Assembly: GCA_031396505.1 (NCBI GenBank)
Contig: JANNKX010000148.1
Span: 1 to 33,171 of the forward strand
Length of the DNA: 33,171 bases
Source of the DNA: JAAFHS01 sp031396505
Lineage (GTDB): Bacteria > Pseudomonadota > Alphaproteobacteria > Rhodobacterales > Rhodobacteraceae
Reading direction: 5' to 3'
Both the position numbers and the translations under genes were made by a program. Numbering within the stretch: the stretch's first letter is position 1; each line of letters begins with the position of its first letter. Positions 15,901-22,989 of this stretch are shown one piece after another. A model generated the notes under the pieces. That model saw nothing but the letters and a program-made list of their open reading frames with translations. It ran no database searches and was not told the DNA's origin.

Positions 15901-16219
15901 CAAACAACCGCCGTGCGCGCCCCAGATCGGGCACAACCTTCGCATCACCCAGTGCCGCCACCGCCCCCATCAAAGCCGCCTCCGGCATCATTGCCCATTC
16001 GCCCAGCCGCCGGAACAGGCGGTTCTGCATTTCGGCCGCCGCTGCCTTGGTATAGGTCAGGCACAAGATATGCTGCGGCGATACACCCGACAGCAGCAAT
16101 CGCGCCACCCGGTCGATCAACACCTTCGTCTTGCCCGACCCCGCGTTGGCATGCAGCCAAGTCGACGCCCCCGGATCGGACGCAAGTTCCTGCCGCGCGC
16201 TCGCCGTTGTCACGGTCAT
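12923..16219 (-). CDS. addA: Double-strand break repair helicase-nuclease AddA (alphaproteobacterial type)
   Basis: 3'-5' helicase and nuclease subunit of AddAB, the RecBCD counterpart that processes DNA ends for RecA. 1098 aa. Seen: Q-motif region then Walker A ANAGSGKT at 24-31, motif Ia LCLTYTKAAAAEM, Walker B ILVDEAQDTSPDQW, motif III VFVVGDKKQSIYSFQGA, motif V VMTVHGAKGLEAPIVILPDT, motif VI LLYVAMTRAQSRL, and a C-terminal PD-(D/E)XK nuclease with VLAVDFKSNQ. The ATG at 16219 overlaps the addB stop by four bases (ATGA). No truncation or frameshift is visible. Confidence 0.97.
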   Translation of the reverse strand: MTVTTASARQELASDPGASTWLHANAGSGKTKVLIDRVARLLLSGVSPQHILCLTYTKAAAAEMQNRLFRRLGEWAMMPEAALMGAVAALGDAKVVPDLGRARRLFAMAIETPGGLRIQTIHSFCATLLRRFPLEAGVSPQFQELDDRTARLLRQDAVEEVAGGAAADAVRQLARAYTGDDLDGLLMQIVSAREAFATPMDMARCVDLFGLRAGETEARIMADVLLGDEADILDTLLPVLEGSGPSDAKEAARLRLVDLARHDLGTLIQMEGPFLFSTGDKAGFAKTGKFPTKGVQTRLANLMPRLDALMGRVEAARGRRIGLMAAQKTAALHAFAAQFLPAYNARKAARGYLDFDDLITRARLLMTDPSVAQWVLYRLDGGIDHILVDEAQDTSPDQWRVFERLTDAFMEAPDQVDRARTVFVVGDKKQSIYSFQGADVAAFDRMKGLFRARLADVDKPLQELDLQYSFRSSRAVLDVVDATFALPDTASVGGAMTHLAFHDAMPGQVELWPIIPPAEKVADADWSDPVDLITDEHHTAIMGRKVAAWIDAALRDGMMVPERGGARRARPGDFLVLVRGRQGIFSEVIQACKDLALPIAGADRLKLRSELAVKDIVALLAFLATDMDDLSLAAVLRSPLGGLTEAALHDLAHGRSGLLWEAFDAQAHLYPQVHAMLTDLRNATDFLRPFDLMERALTRYDGRQRLLARLGAEVEDGIDELLNQALQYEGTEVPSLTGFLAWLAADDISVKRQMESDGGRIRVMTVHGAKGLEAPIVILPDTADKRDTEREQILALRDGPVLWKTRAEESPPLIAAEAASRKDLRAAEDMRLLYVAMTRAQSRLIVAAAGEVKDDKGNSWYKLIREGMARVGAQVTANGGMVHAFGAWPVGDAMQGVARGAVDLPVWAGFRAPAPGAAIDLLSPSALGGAKALPGEVGLDTDVAMARGTALHRLLELPRDMAQGDLATFATAIGARDVLAEAQAVRAAHPDVFADGTLAEVAVTATVAGRRMYGSIDRLVVRAGHVLAVDFKSNQLVPPTAAEVPEGILRQMGAYADALAQIYPGHRIETAVLWTRTAILMALDPDIVRDALARATIP

Positions 16220-19110
16220 GGCTTGGCCCCCACCGTGGCGGGCACGGCGGGCTGGCTGCTATCCCATTCGCCGTAGCGGGACAGGTGGTCATAATCGGTA
16301 TCCGACTTGTCCTCGAACAGCGCCCGCCGCGCGGTATAGCCTGTATCCGTCTGCTGATACCGGATGATCAGCGCCATTAACCGCTCCCACGTCCGGCCCA
16401 GCTTGTCTGGCGTCATCGCGGTGATCTGCGCCTTTGGATTGGCCCCCAAACCGATATAGGCAATGCTGGCCACATCCGTTGGCAGGTCTGGCCCGAACGC
16501 CCCGCGCACCGCCATGCACGCCTCCAGCAACAGTTGGTTATCGAACAATTCCTGCTGCGCATCTGTCGGCACTGTGCCCGTCTTGTAATCTATCAGATGC
16601 AGCCGCCCATCCGGCAGTACATCAATCCGGTCTGGTCGCGCCGTCAGGCGAAAGCCAACTCCCGGCAGATCAAGCCCCATCGTCTCTTCCAACAACACGG
16701 GCATCCCGCCCGCCCGCGTGTTTTCCCCCAAGAAGACATCCGCCGCCCGTTCCAGCCGGGCCAGCCAGAATGCCCGCGCCGATGGCCATGCCACACCTTC
16801 GGCCAACAGCGCCTCGGCAATCGCCATCAGCCGCGCGCGCGGTAACTGGCCCGTCGAAGGCTGGCGCAAATACGCCTCAAGAATGCTGTGCAAGACCTGT
16901 CCGCGCAGGCGCGGGTCCGGTCCGGGGCGCAGCGCATCCAGTGGCCGCAACCGCAGAATATAGCGGGCATAGATCGCATACGGATCACGGATCAACGTCC
17001 GTATCGCCGTCACCGGCAGTTCCTTGGGCCGCGCCGTCACCGGCGGACGCGGTGACGGGCGCGCGGCCTGCGGGACCTGCATCCTTGGCGCATCCAGCAT
17101 TGCGGCCCGGTCAAGCCAGACATCACCCCGCGCCATCATCGCCCGCAGTGCCGCAGGCCCGCCCTGTTCAGGCAACCCCGACAACAGGTTCGTCAATCGG
17201 TTTATCCAGCGTGACGCCACCGTTTCCGCCTGTGCATCACGCCGCGCACGGCTGATCACCACCTGTGGCGCACAGACGGCCTGCTGGTAATCATGCGCCG
17301 ACAGCCCGATCCGCCGTTCCGGCAACAACAGCCCCGCCTTCAGCCGCATGTCCCGGTTCAGCCAAGGGTCGGGCGCGGGGAGTGCGGGCCAGATGCCATC
17401 ATTCATCCCGCCAAGGATCACCAGGTCCGCCCCCAGTATCCGCGCCTCACGCGTACCCCAGATCATCGTGTCCAGATGGACCTGGCCCTGACGGCGCACC
17501 TCGCCTTTGTCCAGAACCGACCGCAGGATATCGCGGTAATGCTGTGGGCTGACCACGCCCGCCGCACCGGCCGCATCCACAACTGCCGTTATCGCAAGGT
17601 ACGCTTCCTGTCCGTCCACGGTTTTCCACAAGGGCGAGGTCACACCATCCCCGCCATTCGCCAGCCCCACCGTCAGCGTCAGGTGCCGCGCCACCAGCGC
17701 CGCCAGCGGCGCGTCGCCCATGGCGTCCAGCCCCCCCAACAACCCGGCCAGCCAATCAACCCATGGCGCCACTTCGGGCCGGATCATTGCCCATTGCTGC
17801 AACATTGCCGCATCCGGAAAGGGTGCCGCCGCGCGCCGCAAATGGCGATCCAACAACCGCGTCATGCGCAGATGATGCGCGCGTTCGGCCCCGCTGGCCG
17901 TCAAAGGGTGTTTCAGCAACGCCAGCAACGCCTCGCCTGTCAGGCGTTGGCCCAACAGATCGGCCGTGTGTCGCAAAAACCGCCCCGTCGCCGAAAGGCT
18001 CAACGGCTCGCCCGCGCTGTCATCGGGCTGAATTCCCCACATGTCCAACACCGCCGTCACCTGCCGAGAAAGGTTACGGTCCGGCGTGATCAGCGCCGCC
18101 CGCCGCCCGTCCTGCAACGCCCCGCGCAAAATCAGCGCCACCGCCACCGCTTCACGGCGCGGTGACGGTGCCTCGATCAAGGTCATCTTGTCTGTTGCTG
18201 CCATCAGGTCAGGCAAGTCCCGCCCTTCGACCATCCATTGATCGGTCACTGGCGCAGGCCGCAGCGACAGGGATATCAGCCTGTTGCGCGCCGCATTCGG
18301 GGGCGGCGCTTCCACCCAAGGTGCGGCGCGTTCCATGCCCGCGAGAAGGCGACGATAGCGGTATTGCGGGTGATCCTCGCCCGTTTTTGCGTCATCCAGT
18401 GCGGCCCACACCGCATCGGGCGTATCAAAATCATACCCCGGCAGCACAAGTGCCCCCTGCGGCAATTCCGCCACCGCGCGCATCAGGATCGCCGTCGTAC
18501 CGCGCGATCCGGTCGATCCCGCCACGATCACCGGGTCTGCGGGGGGTGCCACAGCCCACCCCGCCACCAGCCGCGCCACCGCCATGCGCTGGCGTCCTTC
18601 GACATCGGGGGCCGCGTCATCGGCAAAATACTGCGCGATGATCCCGATAAAATCCTGCGTCCGCTTCCAGTGATCGGAATGCCGTGACACGTCCAGCCCC
18701 GCGATGGTTTCGGGCGAAACACCTTCGCCGCGCATTTCGTCCATCAGGGTGGCCAGACTATCTGCCAGATCGAACATGCTTGACCGCGCCGCCAGCGTCG
18801 GTGCGCGGTCCAGCAGCGCCCCCACCAATTGTGACAATTCCAGCCTGCGCTGCAGGGCCGGCACGGCGGGCGGCAAGTCGTGAAACAACGGGTCGCGTGC
18901 AAGGTCCGTGACCAGCCGGATTTTCGGCAATAGCCCCGCCCCCTGCACCGTCAGATGTGCAAGGATCGCCCGCCGCATCCGCTGTGTGTTCACAAACAGT
19001 GTCACGCGCGCTATCGCCTCGGGCGGTGTGCCCGCCATTCGCGCCTGCAGGCCCGTTGCGAACAATGCCGGGAAGTTTGCCCCCGGCGGCAGGCCGAACA
19101 CCCCCCGCAT
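16216..19110 (-). CDS. addB: Double-strand break repair protein AddB (alphaproteobacterial type)
   Basis: Partner subunit of AddA; recognises Chi-like sequence and carries a second nuclease domain. 964 aa from ATG 19108-19110, giving MRGVFGLPPGANFPALFATGL, the usual AddB start; the frame is open for 22 more codons upstream but those lie in murU. Seen: a degenerate helicase core with VIVAGSTGSRGTTAIL, DLVILGGMNDGIWPALPAPDPWLNRDMR, and a C-terminal RecB-like nuclease with RIDVLPDGRLHLIDYKTG (Asp and Lys of the PD-(D/E)XK motif). The start shares one base with the murU stop (TGATG), and the end overlaps addA, so the operon is tightly coupled. Confidence 0.97.
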   Translation of the reverse strand: MRGVFGLPPGANFPALFATGLQARMAGTPPEAIARVTLFVNTQRMRRAILAHLTVQGAGLLPKIRLVTDLARDPLFHDLPPAVPALQRRLELSQLVGALLDRAPTLAARSSMFDLADSLATLMDEMRGEGVSPETIAGLDVSRHSDHWKRTQDFIGIIAQYFADDAAPDVEGRQRMAVARLVAGWAVAPPADPVIVAGSTGSRGTTAILMRAVAELPQGALVLPGYDFDTPDAVWAALDDAKTGEDHPQYRYRRLLAGMERAAPWVEAPPPNAARNRLISLSLRPAPVTDQWMVEGRDLPDLMAATDKMTLIEAPSPRREAVAVALILRGALQDGRRAALITPDRNLSRQVTAVLDMWGIQPDDSAGEPLSLSATGRFLRHTADLLGQRLTGEALLALLKHPLTASGAERAHHLRMTRLLDRHLRRAAAPFPDAAMLQQWAMIRPEVAPWVDWLAGLLGGLDAMGDAPLAALVARHLTLTVGLANGGDGVTSPLWKTVDGQEAYLAITAVVDAAGAAGVVSPQHYRDILRSVLDKGEVRRQGQVHLDTMIWGTREARILGADLVILGGMNDGIWPALPAPDPWLNRDMRLKAGLLLPERRIGLSAHDYQQAVCAPQVVISRARRDAQAETVASRWINRLTNLLSGLPEQGGPAALRAMMARGDVWLDRAAMLDAPRMQVPQAARPSPRPPVTARPKELPVTAIRTLIRDPYAIYARYILRLRPLDALRPGPDPRLRGQVLHSILEAYLRQPSTGQLPRARLMAIAEALLAEGVAWPSARAFWLARLERAADVFLGENTRAGGMPVLLEETMGLDLPGVGFRLTARPDRIDVLPDGRLHLIDYKTGTVPTDAQQELFDNQLLLEACMAVRGAFGPDLPTDVASIAYIGLGANPKAQITAMTPDKLGRTWERLMALIIRYQQTDTGYTARRALFEDKSDTDYDHLSRYGEWDSSQPAVPATVGAKP

Positions 19111-19805
19111 CAGATTGCGTGCCCCCGCAGCATCGCCTCGGCCAAGGTGATCCCCGCCGGTGATCCCACATCGCACCAGCCACCATCATGCACCACGCCA
19201 AAGGCCCGGCCATCGGTGATCATTCGGTCCCAGAGCCGGTTCAACGAGAATACTGCCTCCGCCACATCGGCCAGCCCCCCGGTTTTCAGGATTTGCGCCC
19301 CAAGGTATACATGATCCTCACCGCCCGCCCCGCGCTCGATCCGCCCATCCGGGGCGAGCGCGAAATCACCCGTCCCGGCATGCCCCACAGCCTTTTGCGC
19401 GGGCAGCAACAGCAGCAGCCCATCCATCCGCGCGCCATCCCACGCCGCCATCAGTTGCGTCAACGCATTGGCCCCGGTCCACACCGCATCCGTGTTCAGC
19501 GTCATTACCGGGTCTGCAGTCAGCAATGGCAGCGCATGGCGCAAGCCCCCCCCGGTTTCCAGAATAGCCGCCCGCTCATCCGAAAATGCAATGTCGCGCC
19601 CCGCCAGATGTGCGGCAATCTGGTCGCCCCGGTAATGCAGGTTCACCACAATCCGCGCAATGCCCGCCGCATCCGCCTGCGCCAGCGCATGATCAATCAA
19701 CGCCCTTCCCGCCACCGGCACCAGCGGTTTCGGACGGTCTGCCGTCAGTGCGCCCATCCGCTTGCCAAATCCAGCCGCAAACAACATCAGTGGTGGCGTT
19801 GTCAT
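19110..19805 (-). CDS. murU: Nucleotidyltransferase, probable MurNAc-1-phosphate uridylyltransferase
   Basis: Sugar-1-phosphate nucleotidyltransferase (231 aa). By similarity to MurU of Pseudomonas it would convert MurNAc alpha-1-phosphate and UTP to UDP-MurNAc in the peptidoglycan recycling bypass of de novo synthesis. Seen: the N-terminal signature LMLFAAGFGKRMGALTADRPKPLVPVAGR, NLHYRGDQI, ETGGGLRHALP, LNTDAVW and the closing WCDVGSPAGI. The ATG at 19803-19805 overlaps the stop of amgK, its functional partner. The pairing with amgK supports MurU over general glucose-1-phosphate transferases, but substrate specificity is inferred. Confidence 0.88.
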   Translation of the reverse strand: MTTPPLMLFAAGFGKRMGALTADRPKPLVPVAGRALIDHALAQADAAGIARIVVNLHYRGDQIAAHLAGRDIAFSDERAAILETGGGLRHALPLLTADPVMTLNTDAVWTGANALTQLMAAWDGARMDGLLLLLPAQKAVGHAGTGDFALAPDGRIERGAGGEDHVYLGAQILKTGGLADVAEAVFSLNRLWDRMITDGRAFGVVHDGGWCDVGSPAGITLAEAMLRGHAI

Positions 19806-20806
19806 GCGGCCCGCCCTGCCTGCGCCGCAATGCCCGCCAAGATCTCCGCCGATGGCGCGGGCAGCAGATCGTCGCACATCCGCGCCAAGGGCCGCAGCGC
19901 CGGATGCGCAAGGTTTTCCTGCAAATGTCCCCAGACCCGTGGCATCAGGTGCAAATAACCCGGCTTGCCCGCCACCAGACACAACCGCGCAAAGATGCCC
20001 AATATCCGCAACGCACGCTGCGCCCCCCAAACGGCATAGGCCAATGCGAACGCCTGTTCTGATTGTCCCGTATCTGTGCAGAACTGCCGTTTAATGATCT
20101 GCGCAACACCGACATCGCGCCGCGCGTCCTGCAACAGGGACACCAGATCATAAATCGGTTGTCCCATCTGGGCCAACTGAAAGTCCAGCAGCCCCGCGCG
20201 CGCAGCACCCTGCCGCATCGGCAGCCAGATCAGGTTCTCGGCATGAAAATCGCGCAGCACCATCACCCGCGGCCCGTCGCCATAGCGCCCGATCAGATCA
20301 GACAGGCAGGTGACGAAAGGCCCCGTGTCGGTGCGCTGCCCCGTTGCGGCAAAGCGGTACCAGTCAAGCACGAAGGCCGCGGCCTGCGCCCAGTCATCGG
20401 GCCGAAGGTTGGGAATGCCCGCCAATGGCGGTGCCGCTTGCACGGCGATCAGCGCATCGGTTGCGGTCGCATAAAGCGCGCCTTCCTGTGACGGAGCATC
20501 CGTAATCAGGCGGGCAAACACCGCATCACCAAAATCCTCCAGCAGCAGAAAACCCGCCGTAAGATCCTGCGCCAGAATGCGCGGCGCAGACAGACCAAGG
20601 CCGCGCAAATGATCGGCCACTGCGACAAAGTCGGCCGGATCGTCACCCTTGCCGGGGGGCGCATCCATCAAAACGGCACGCTCATGGCCCCGCGTCAGGC
20701 GGTCATAGCTGCGGTCCGACGCGTCACCCGCAAGATGCGCGCGCGCGGCCGTATCCCAGCCCACCGCCTGCAAAAACGCGCGCTTTGCCACCGCACGGTC
20801 AGACAT
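19802..20806 (-). CDS. amgK: Aminoglycoside phosphotransferase-fold sugar kinase, probable AmgK
   Basis: APH-family kinase (334 aa). AmgK phosphorylates the anomeric hydroxyl of MurNAc (and GlcNAc) to give the 1-phosphate used by MurU. Seen: the N-terminal lobe with GDASDRSYDRL (nucleotide-loop region) and AVLMDAPPG, LLLEDFGD, the catalytic loop VLRDFHAENLIWL (Asp in RDFHAEN) and the metal-binding LLDFQLAQMG. Start at ATG 20804-20806. It overlaps tsaE by eight bases and murU by four. Some members of this fold were annotated as tRNA-related because of the tsaE neighbour; I favour AmgK because of the adjacent murU. Confidence 0.87.
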   Translation of the reverse strand: MSDRAVAKRAFLQAVGWDTAARAHLAGDASDRSYDRLTRGHERAVLMDAPPGKGDDPADFVAVADHLRGLGLSAPRILAQDLTAGFLLLEDFGDAVFARLITDAPSQEGALYATATDALIAVQAAPPLAGIPNLRPDDWAQAAAFVLDWYRFAATGQRTDTGPFVTCLSDLIGRYGDGPRVMVLRDFHAENLIWLPMRQGAARAGLLDFQLAQMGQPIYDLVSLLQDARRDVGVAQIIKRQFCTDTGQSEQAFALAYAVWGAQRALRILGIFARLCLVAGKPGYLHLMPRVWGHLQENLAHPALRPLARMCDDLLPAPSAEILAGIAAQAGRAA

Positions 20807-21287
20807 CCACGCTCCCGCCTTTAAACGCGGCCACCCGCGCCATCAGGCGCGCAGGTCCGTGCGCGACGACGCGGCGTCCGTCGCCGTCAACCGCGAAATG
20901 CAGATGCAAGGCATCATCGCGCGCCCGATCACCCAGCCGTTCTGGCCATTCGATCAGGCTGATTGCCGTTTGCATTGCCTCATCCAGCCCTAGTTCGGCC
21001 GCCTCATCCGGATGCGTCAGGCGGTACAGATCGGCATGCAGGATCGTCACGCCGTCACCGTCATAGCTTTGGATCAGGGTAAATGTCGGCGACGGCACAT
21101 CCGTGACGCGAGGAATACGCGCGCGGATCACGGCGCGCGCGAAATGCGTCTTTCCTGCCCCGATCCCACCCGACAGGAAGACCGCATCGCCAGTGCGCAA
21201 GGCTGCTGTCATCCAGCGCCCGAATGCCGTGGTTGCATCGTCGTCGGTCAAATGGATTTCGGCACGGTTGCGCAGCGTATCTGTCAT
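20799..21287 (-). CDS. tsaE: tRNA threonylcarbamoyladenosine biosynthesis ATPase TsaE
   Basis: ATPase subunit of the TsaD-TsaB-TsaE complex that installs t6A at position 37 of ANN-decoding tRNAs. 162 aa from ATG 21285-21287; an in-frame start nine codons upstream is less likely. Seen: Walker A GGIGAGKT at 40-47, DVPSPTFTLIQSYD (switch-like segment), ILHADLYRL and the Walker B-like ISLIEWPERLG. It lies 48 bp downstream of the PAS-protein gene and overlaps amgK, matching the conserved alphaproteobacterial order. Confidence 0.96.
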   Translation of the reverse strand: MTDTLRNRAEIHLTDDDATTAFGRWMTAALRTGDAVFLSGGIGAGKTHFARAVIRARIPRVTDVPSPTFTLIQSYDGDGVTILHADLYRLTHPDEAAELGLDEAMQTAISLIEWPERLGDRARDDALHLHFAVDGDGRRVVAHGPARLMARVAAFKGGSVDV

Positions 21288-21335
21288 GCCCGTAGTTTGG
21301 CGCGCCCCCGTCACGGGCGCAAGGCGACTTCTGCG

Positions 21336-22910
21336 TCAGGCTGACCGGGCAAGGCCGATGCCGTCGGCCTGATTTTCAGCCAGCTCGACCCGCACTGCGA
21401 GGTGAAAGAAAATCGCCACGGCGCCGTCAGACAGCGCCACACAGCGGCATGTCACCAGACGCCCATCGTTCAGGCGTATGTCATGTGTGCCGCCCGGCAA
21501 CGCCTCACCACTGATCACGGCGGCCTCGGCATCGGCCCAGAACGGATGCGGCGCCGACCTGTCGCGCCAATGGTCAAAAATTGCCGCCAGCCCGCCAAGC
21601 CCCAGCAAGACATCCGGGTCGGCATCCCACAACGTCAAGTAGGCCGTATTCTTCAACAAAACCTGCCCGCTTGCCGAAAACACCACAACGCCGTCCTGCA
21701 CCATGTTGATCGCCGAACGCAGCACCTCAAATTCCGCGCGGAACAACCGATCGCGCGTGATCTGATCCGTAATGTCATGGATCATCAGCGCCAGCGCCCC
21801 ATTCGGATAAGGTCGCCCGATCACCCGGAATGTCTTGCCATTCGGCAGATGCCACGCCTCGTCATAATCGCCCCGCACTGCCGATGCCTCAAGGTTAACC
21901 ATCTGATGCCGCCAAGACCGGTAATCCTTTGGCTCCGGCAGCATTCCACGGTCGCGCAGCGCGTCCAGCAGGTTAAACAGCGTTGGCCGCGCCAACAGAA
22001 AATCAATCGGCAACCGCACCAGATCGGCAAGCGCGGGATTGAACGTCTGCAGATTGCGTTGCGCATCAAAGACGGCCAACCCTGTAGATAATTCCGCAAA
22101 GATGTTTGTCAGCGTCCGCTTGAAATCCACTAGCGCGCCCTCTGCCGATACGGCATCGTGGGCGGGTATCGCATAGTGTAATCGGCCGCCATCACATTCG
22201 CGCGCGACCACATCAAACATGCCCAATCCCAGCGGCGCTGCACTGCGATGCGCCCATCTTTCCGGCCCCGATATCGCCGCATTCACCGCAAAGATCGCGG
22301 GTAAAGGCCAGGTCGGGGTCAGGCCGTCAGAGCCGAGTTTTGCGACCATGTCCATATAGGCGCCGTTTGCCCAGACGATATCGCCATTATCCAATGCCCG
22401 CCAAATCGGAAAAGGTGCCGCATTCGTCACATCCCGCAAGTCCTGCAATTCATGATCAAGTGCCTGCACAGTCAGAATATCCCCACCCAGCGGGTCCGCA
22501 TGACGTTCGGGGCCGATCAGTGTAATTTTGGTCAGCCCACCCCGTGTTTCCGCCCGCAGCGCCAACGCATGCCCCGCTGATGCCGTCAGCACCAGCGATC
22601 CGGTCATTGCAACCTGCGCAAGCCTGCCTGCCAGATTGTCAAATCTGGGGGCGAGCCGTTCCAGCAGCCCGATCCACGGCGCATCAATCGCACGCGACCC
22701 CGACAGGAACCGATAACCCGATGGGGTCGCATCGACCAATCGTTCGCCATCGAACAGAAAGACAGTTGCATCCTCGCCTTCACGAAACAATGTCGGGCGC
22801 GGGTCCGGTCCGGCGCGTAGCCGAAGCGCCGTAAGTAAAACCAGACCACCAAGCGCAGACAGAACTGCTGTGGCAGCAAACCCCGACGCCAAAACCAGAT
22901 TTTCCCACAT
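21336..22910 (-). CDS. Membrane-anchored PAS-domain protein in the DivL position, lacking a kinase domain
   Basis: 524-aa signalling-type protein. An N-terminal membrane helix (about 7-30), then a long sensory region with at least three PAS-like units: about 155-250 (NAAPFPIWRALDNGDIVWANGAY), about 270-380 (FAELSTGLAVFDAQRNLQTFNPALADL with MIHDITDQITRDRL) and about 390-500 (SAINMVQDGVVVFSASGQVLLKNTAYLTLWD). The protein ends soon after, with no HisKA His-box and no HATPase N or G boxes. In other alphaproteobacteria the gene beside tsaE is often the pseudokinase-type sensor DivL, so I read this as a shortened, kinase-less relative; the homology is not proven. The ATG at 22908-22910 has a poor ribosome-binding site. 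A perfect CtrA box lies 53 bp upstream. Confidence 0.85.
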   Translation of the reverse strand: MWENLVLASGFAATAVLSALGGLVLLTALRLRAGPDPRPTLFREGEDATVFLFDGERLVDATPSGYRFLSGSRAIDAPWIGLLERLAPRFDNLAGRLAQVAMTGSLVLTASAGHALALRAETRGGLTKITLIGPERHADPLGGDILTVQALDHELQDLRDVTNAAPFPIWRALDNGDIVWANGAYMDMVAKLGSDGLTPTWPLPAIFAVNAAISGPERWAHRSAAPLGLGMFDVVARECDGGRLHYAIPAHDAVSAEGALVDFKRTLTNIFAELSTGLAVFDAQRNLQTFNPALADLVRLPIDFLLARPTLFNLLDALRDRGMLPEPKDYRSWRHQMVNLEASAVRGDYDEAWHLPNGKTFRVIGRPYPNGALALMIHDITDQITRDRLFRAEFEVLRSAINMVQDGVVVFSASGQVLLKNTAYLTLWDADPDVLLGLGGLAAIFDHWRDRSAPHPFWADAEAAVISGEALPGGTHDIRLNDGRLVTCRCVALSDGAVAIFFHLAVRVELAENQADGIGLARSA

Positions 22911-22962
22911 GATCGTTAAACCAGTTATCGTTTCCCTGCATCACAGCCTAGGAATGCTAGTC

Positions 22963-22977
22963 TTAAGGGAACGTTAA
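22963..22977. promoter_or_regulatory. CtrA box (TTAA-N7-TTAA)
   Basis: Exact full-length match to the CtrA binding consensus, with TTAA at 22963-22966 and at 22974-22977. It lies 12 bp beyond the stop of the upstream oxidoreductase gene and 53 bp before the ATG of the PAS-protein gene, in the only intergenic gap available for that gene's promoter. A further TTAA half-site lies at about 22916-22919. Confidence 0.6.
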
Positions 22978-22989
22978 CCGCGACCGGTT

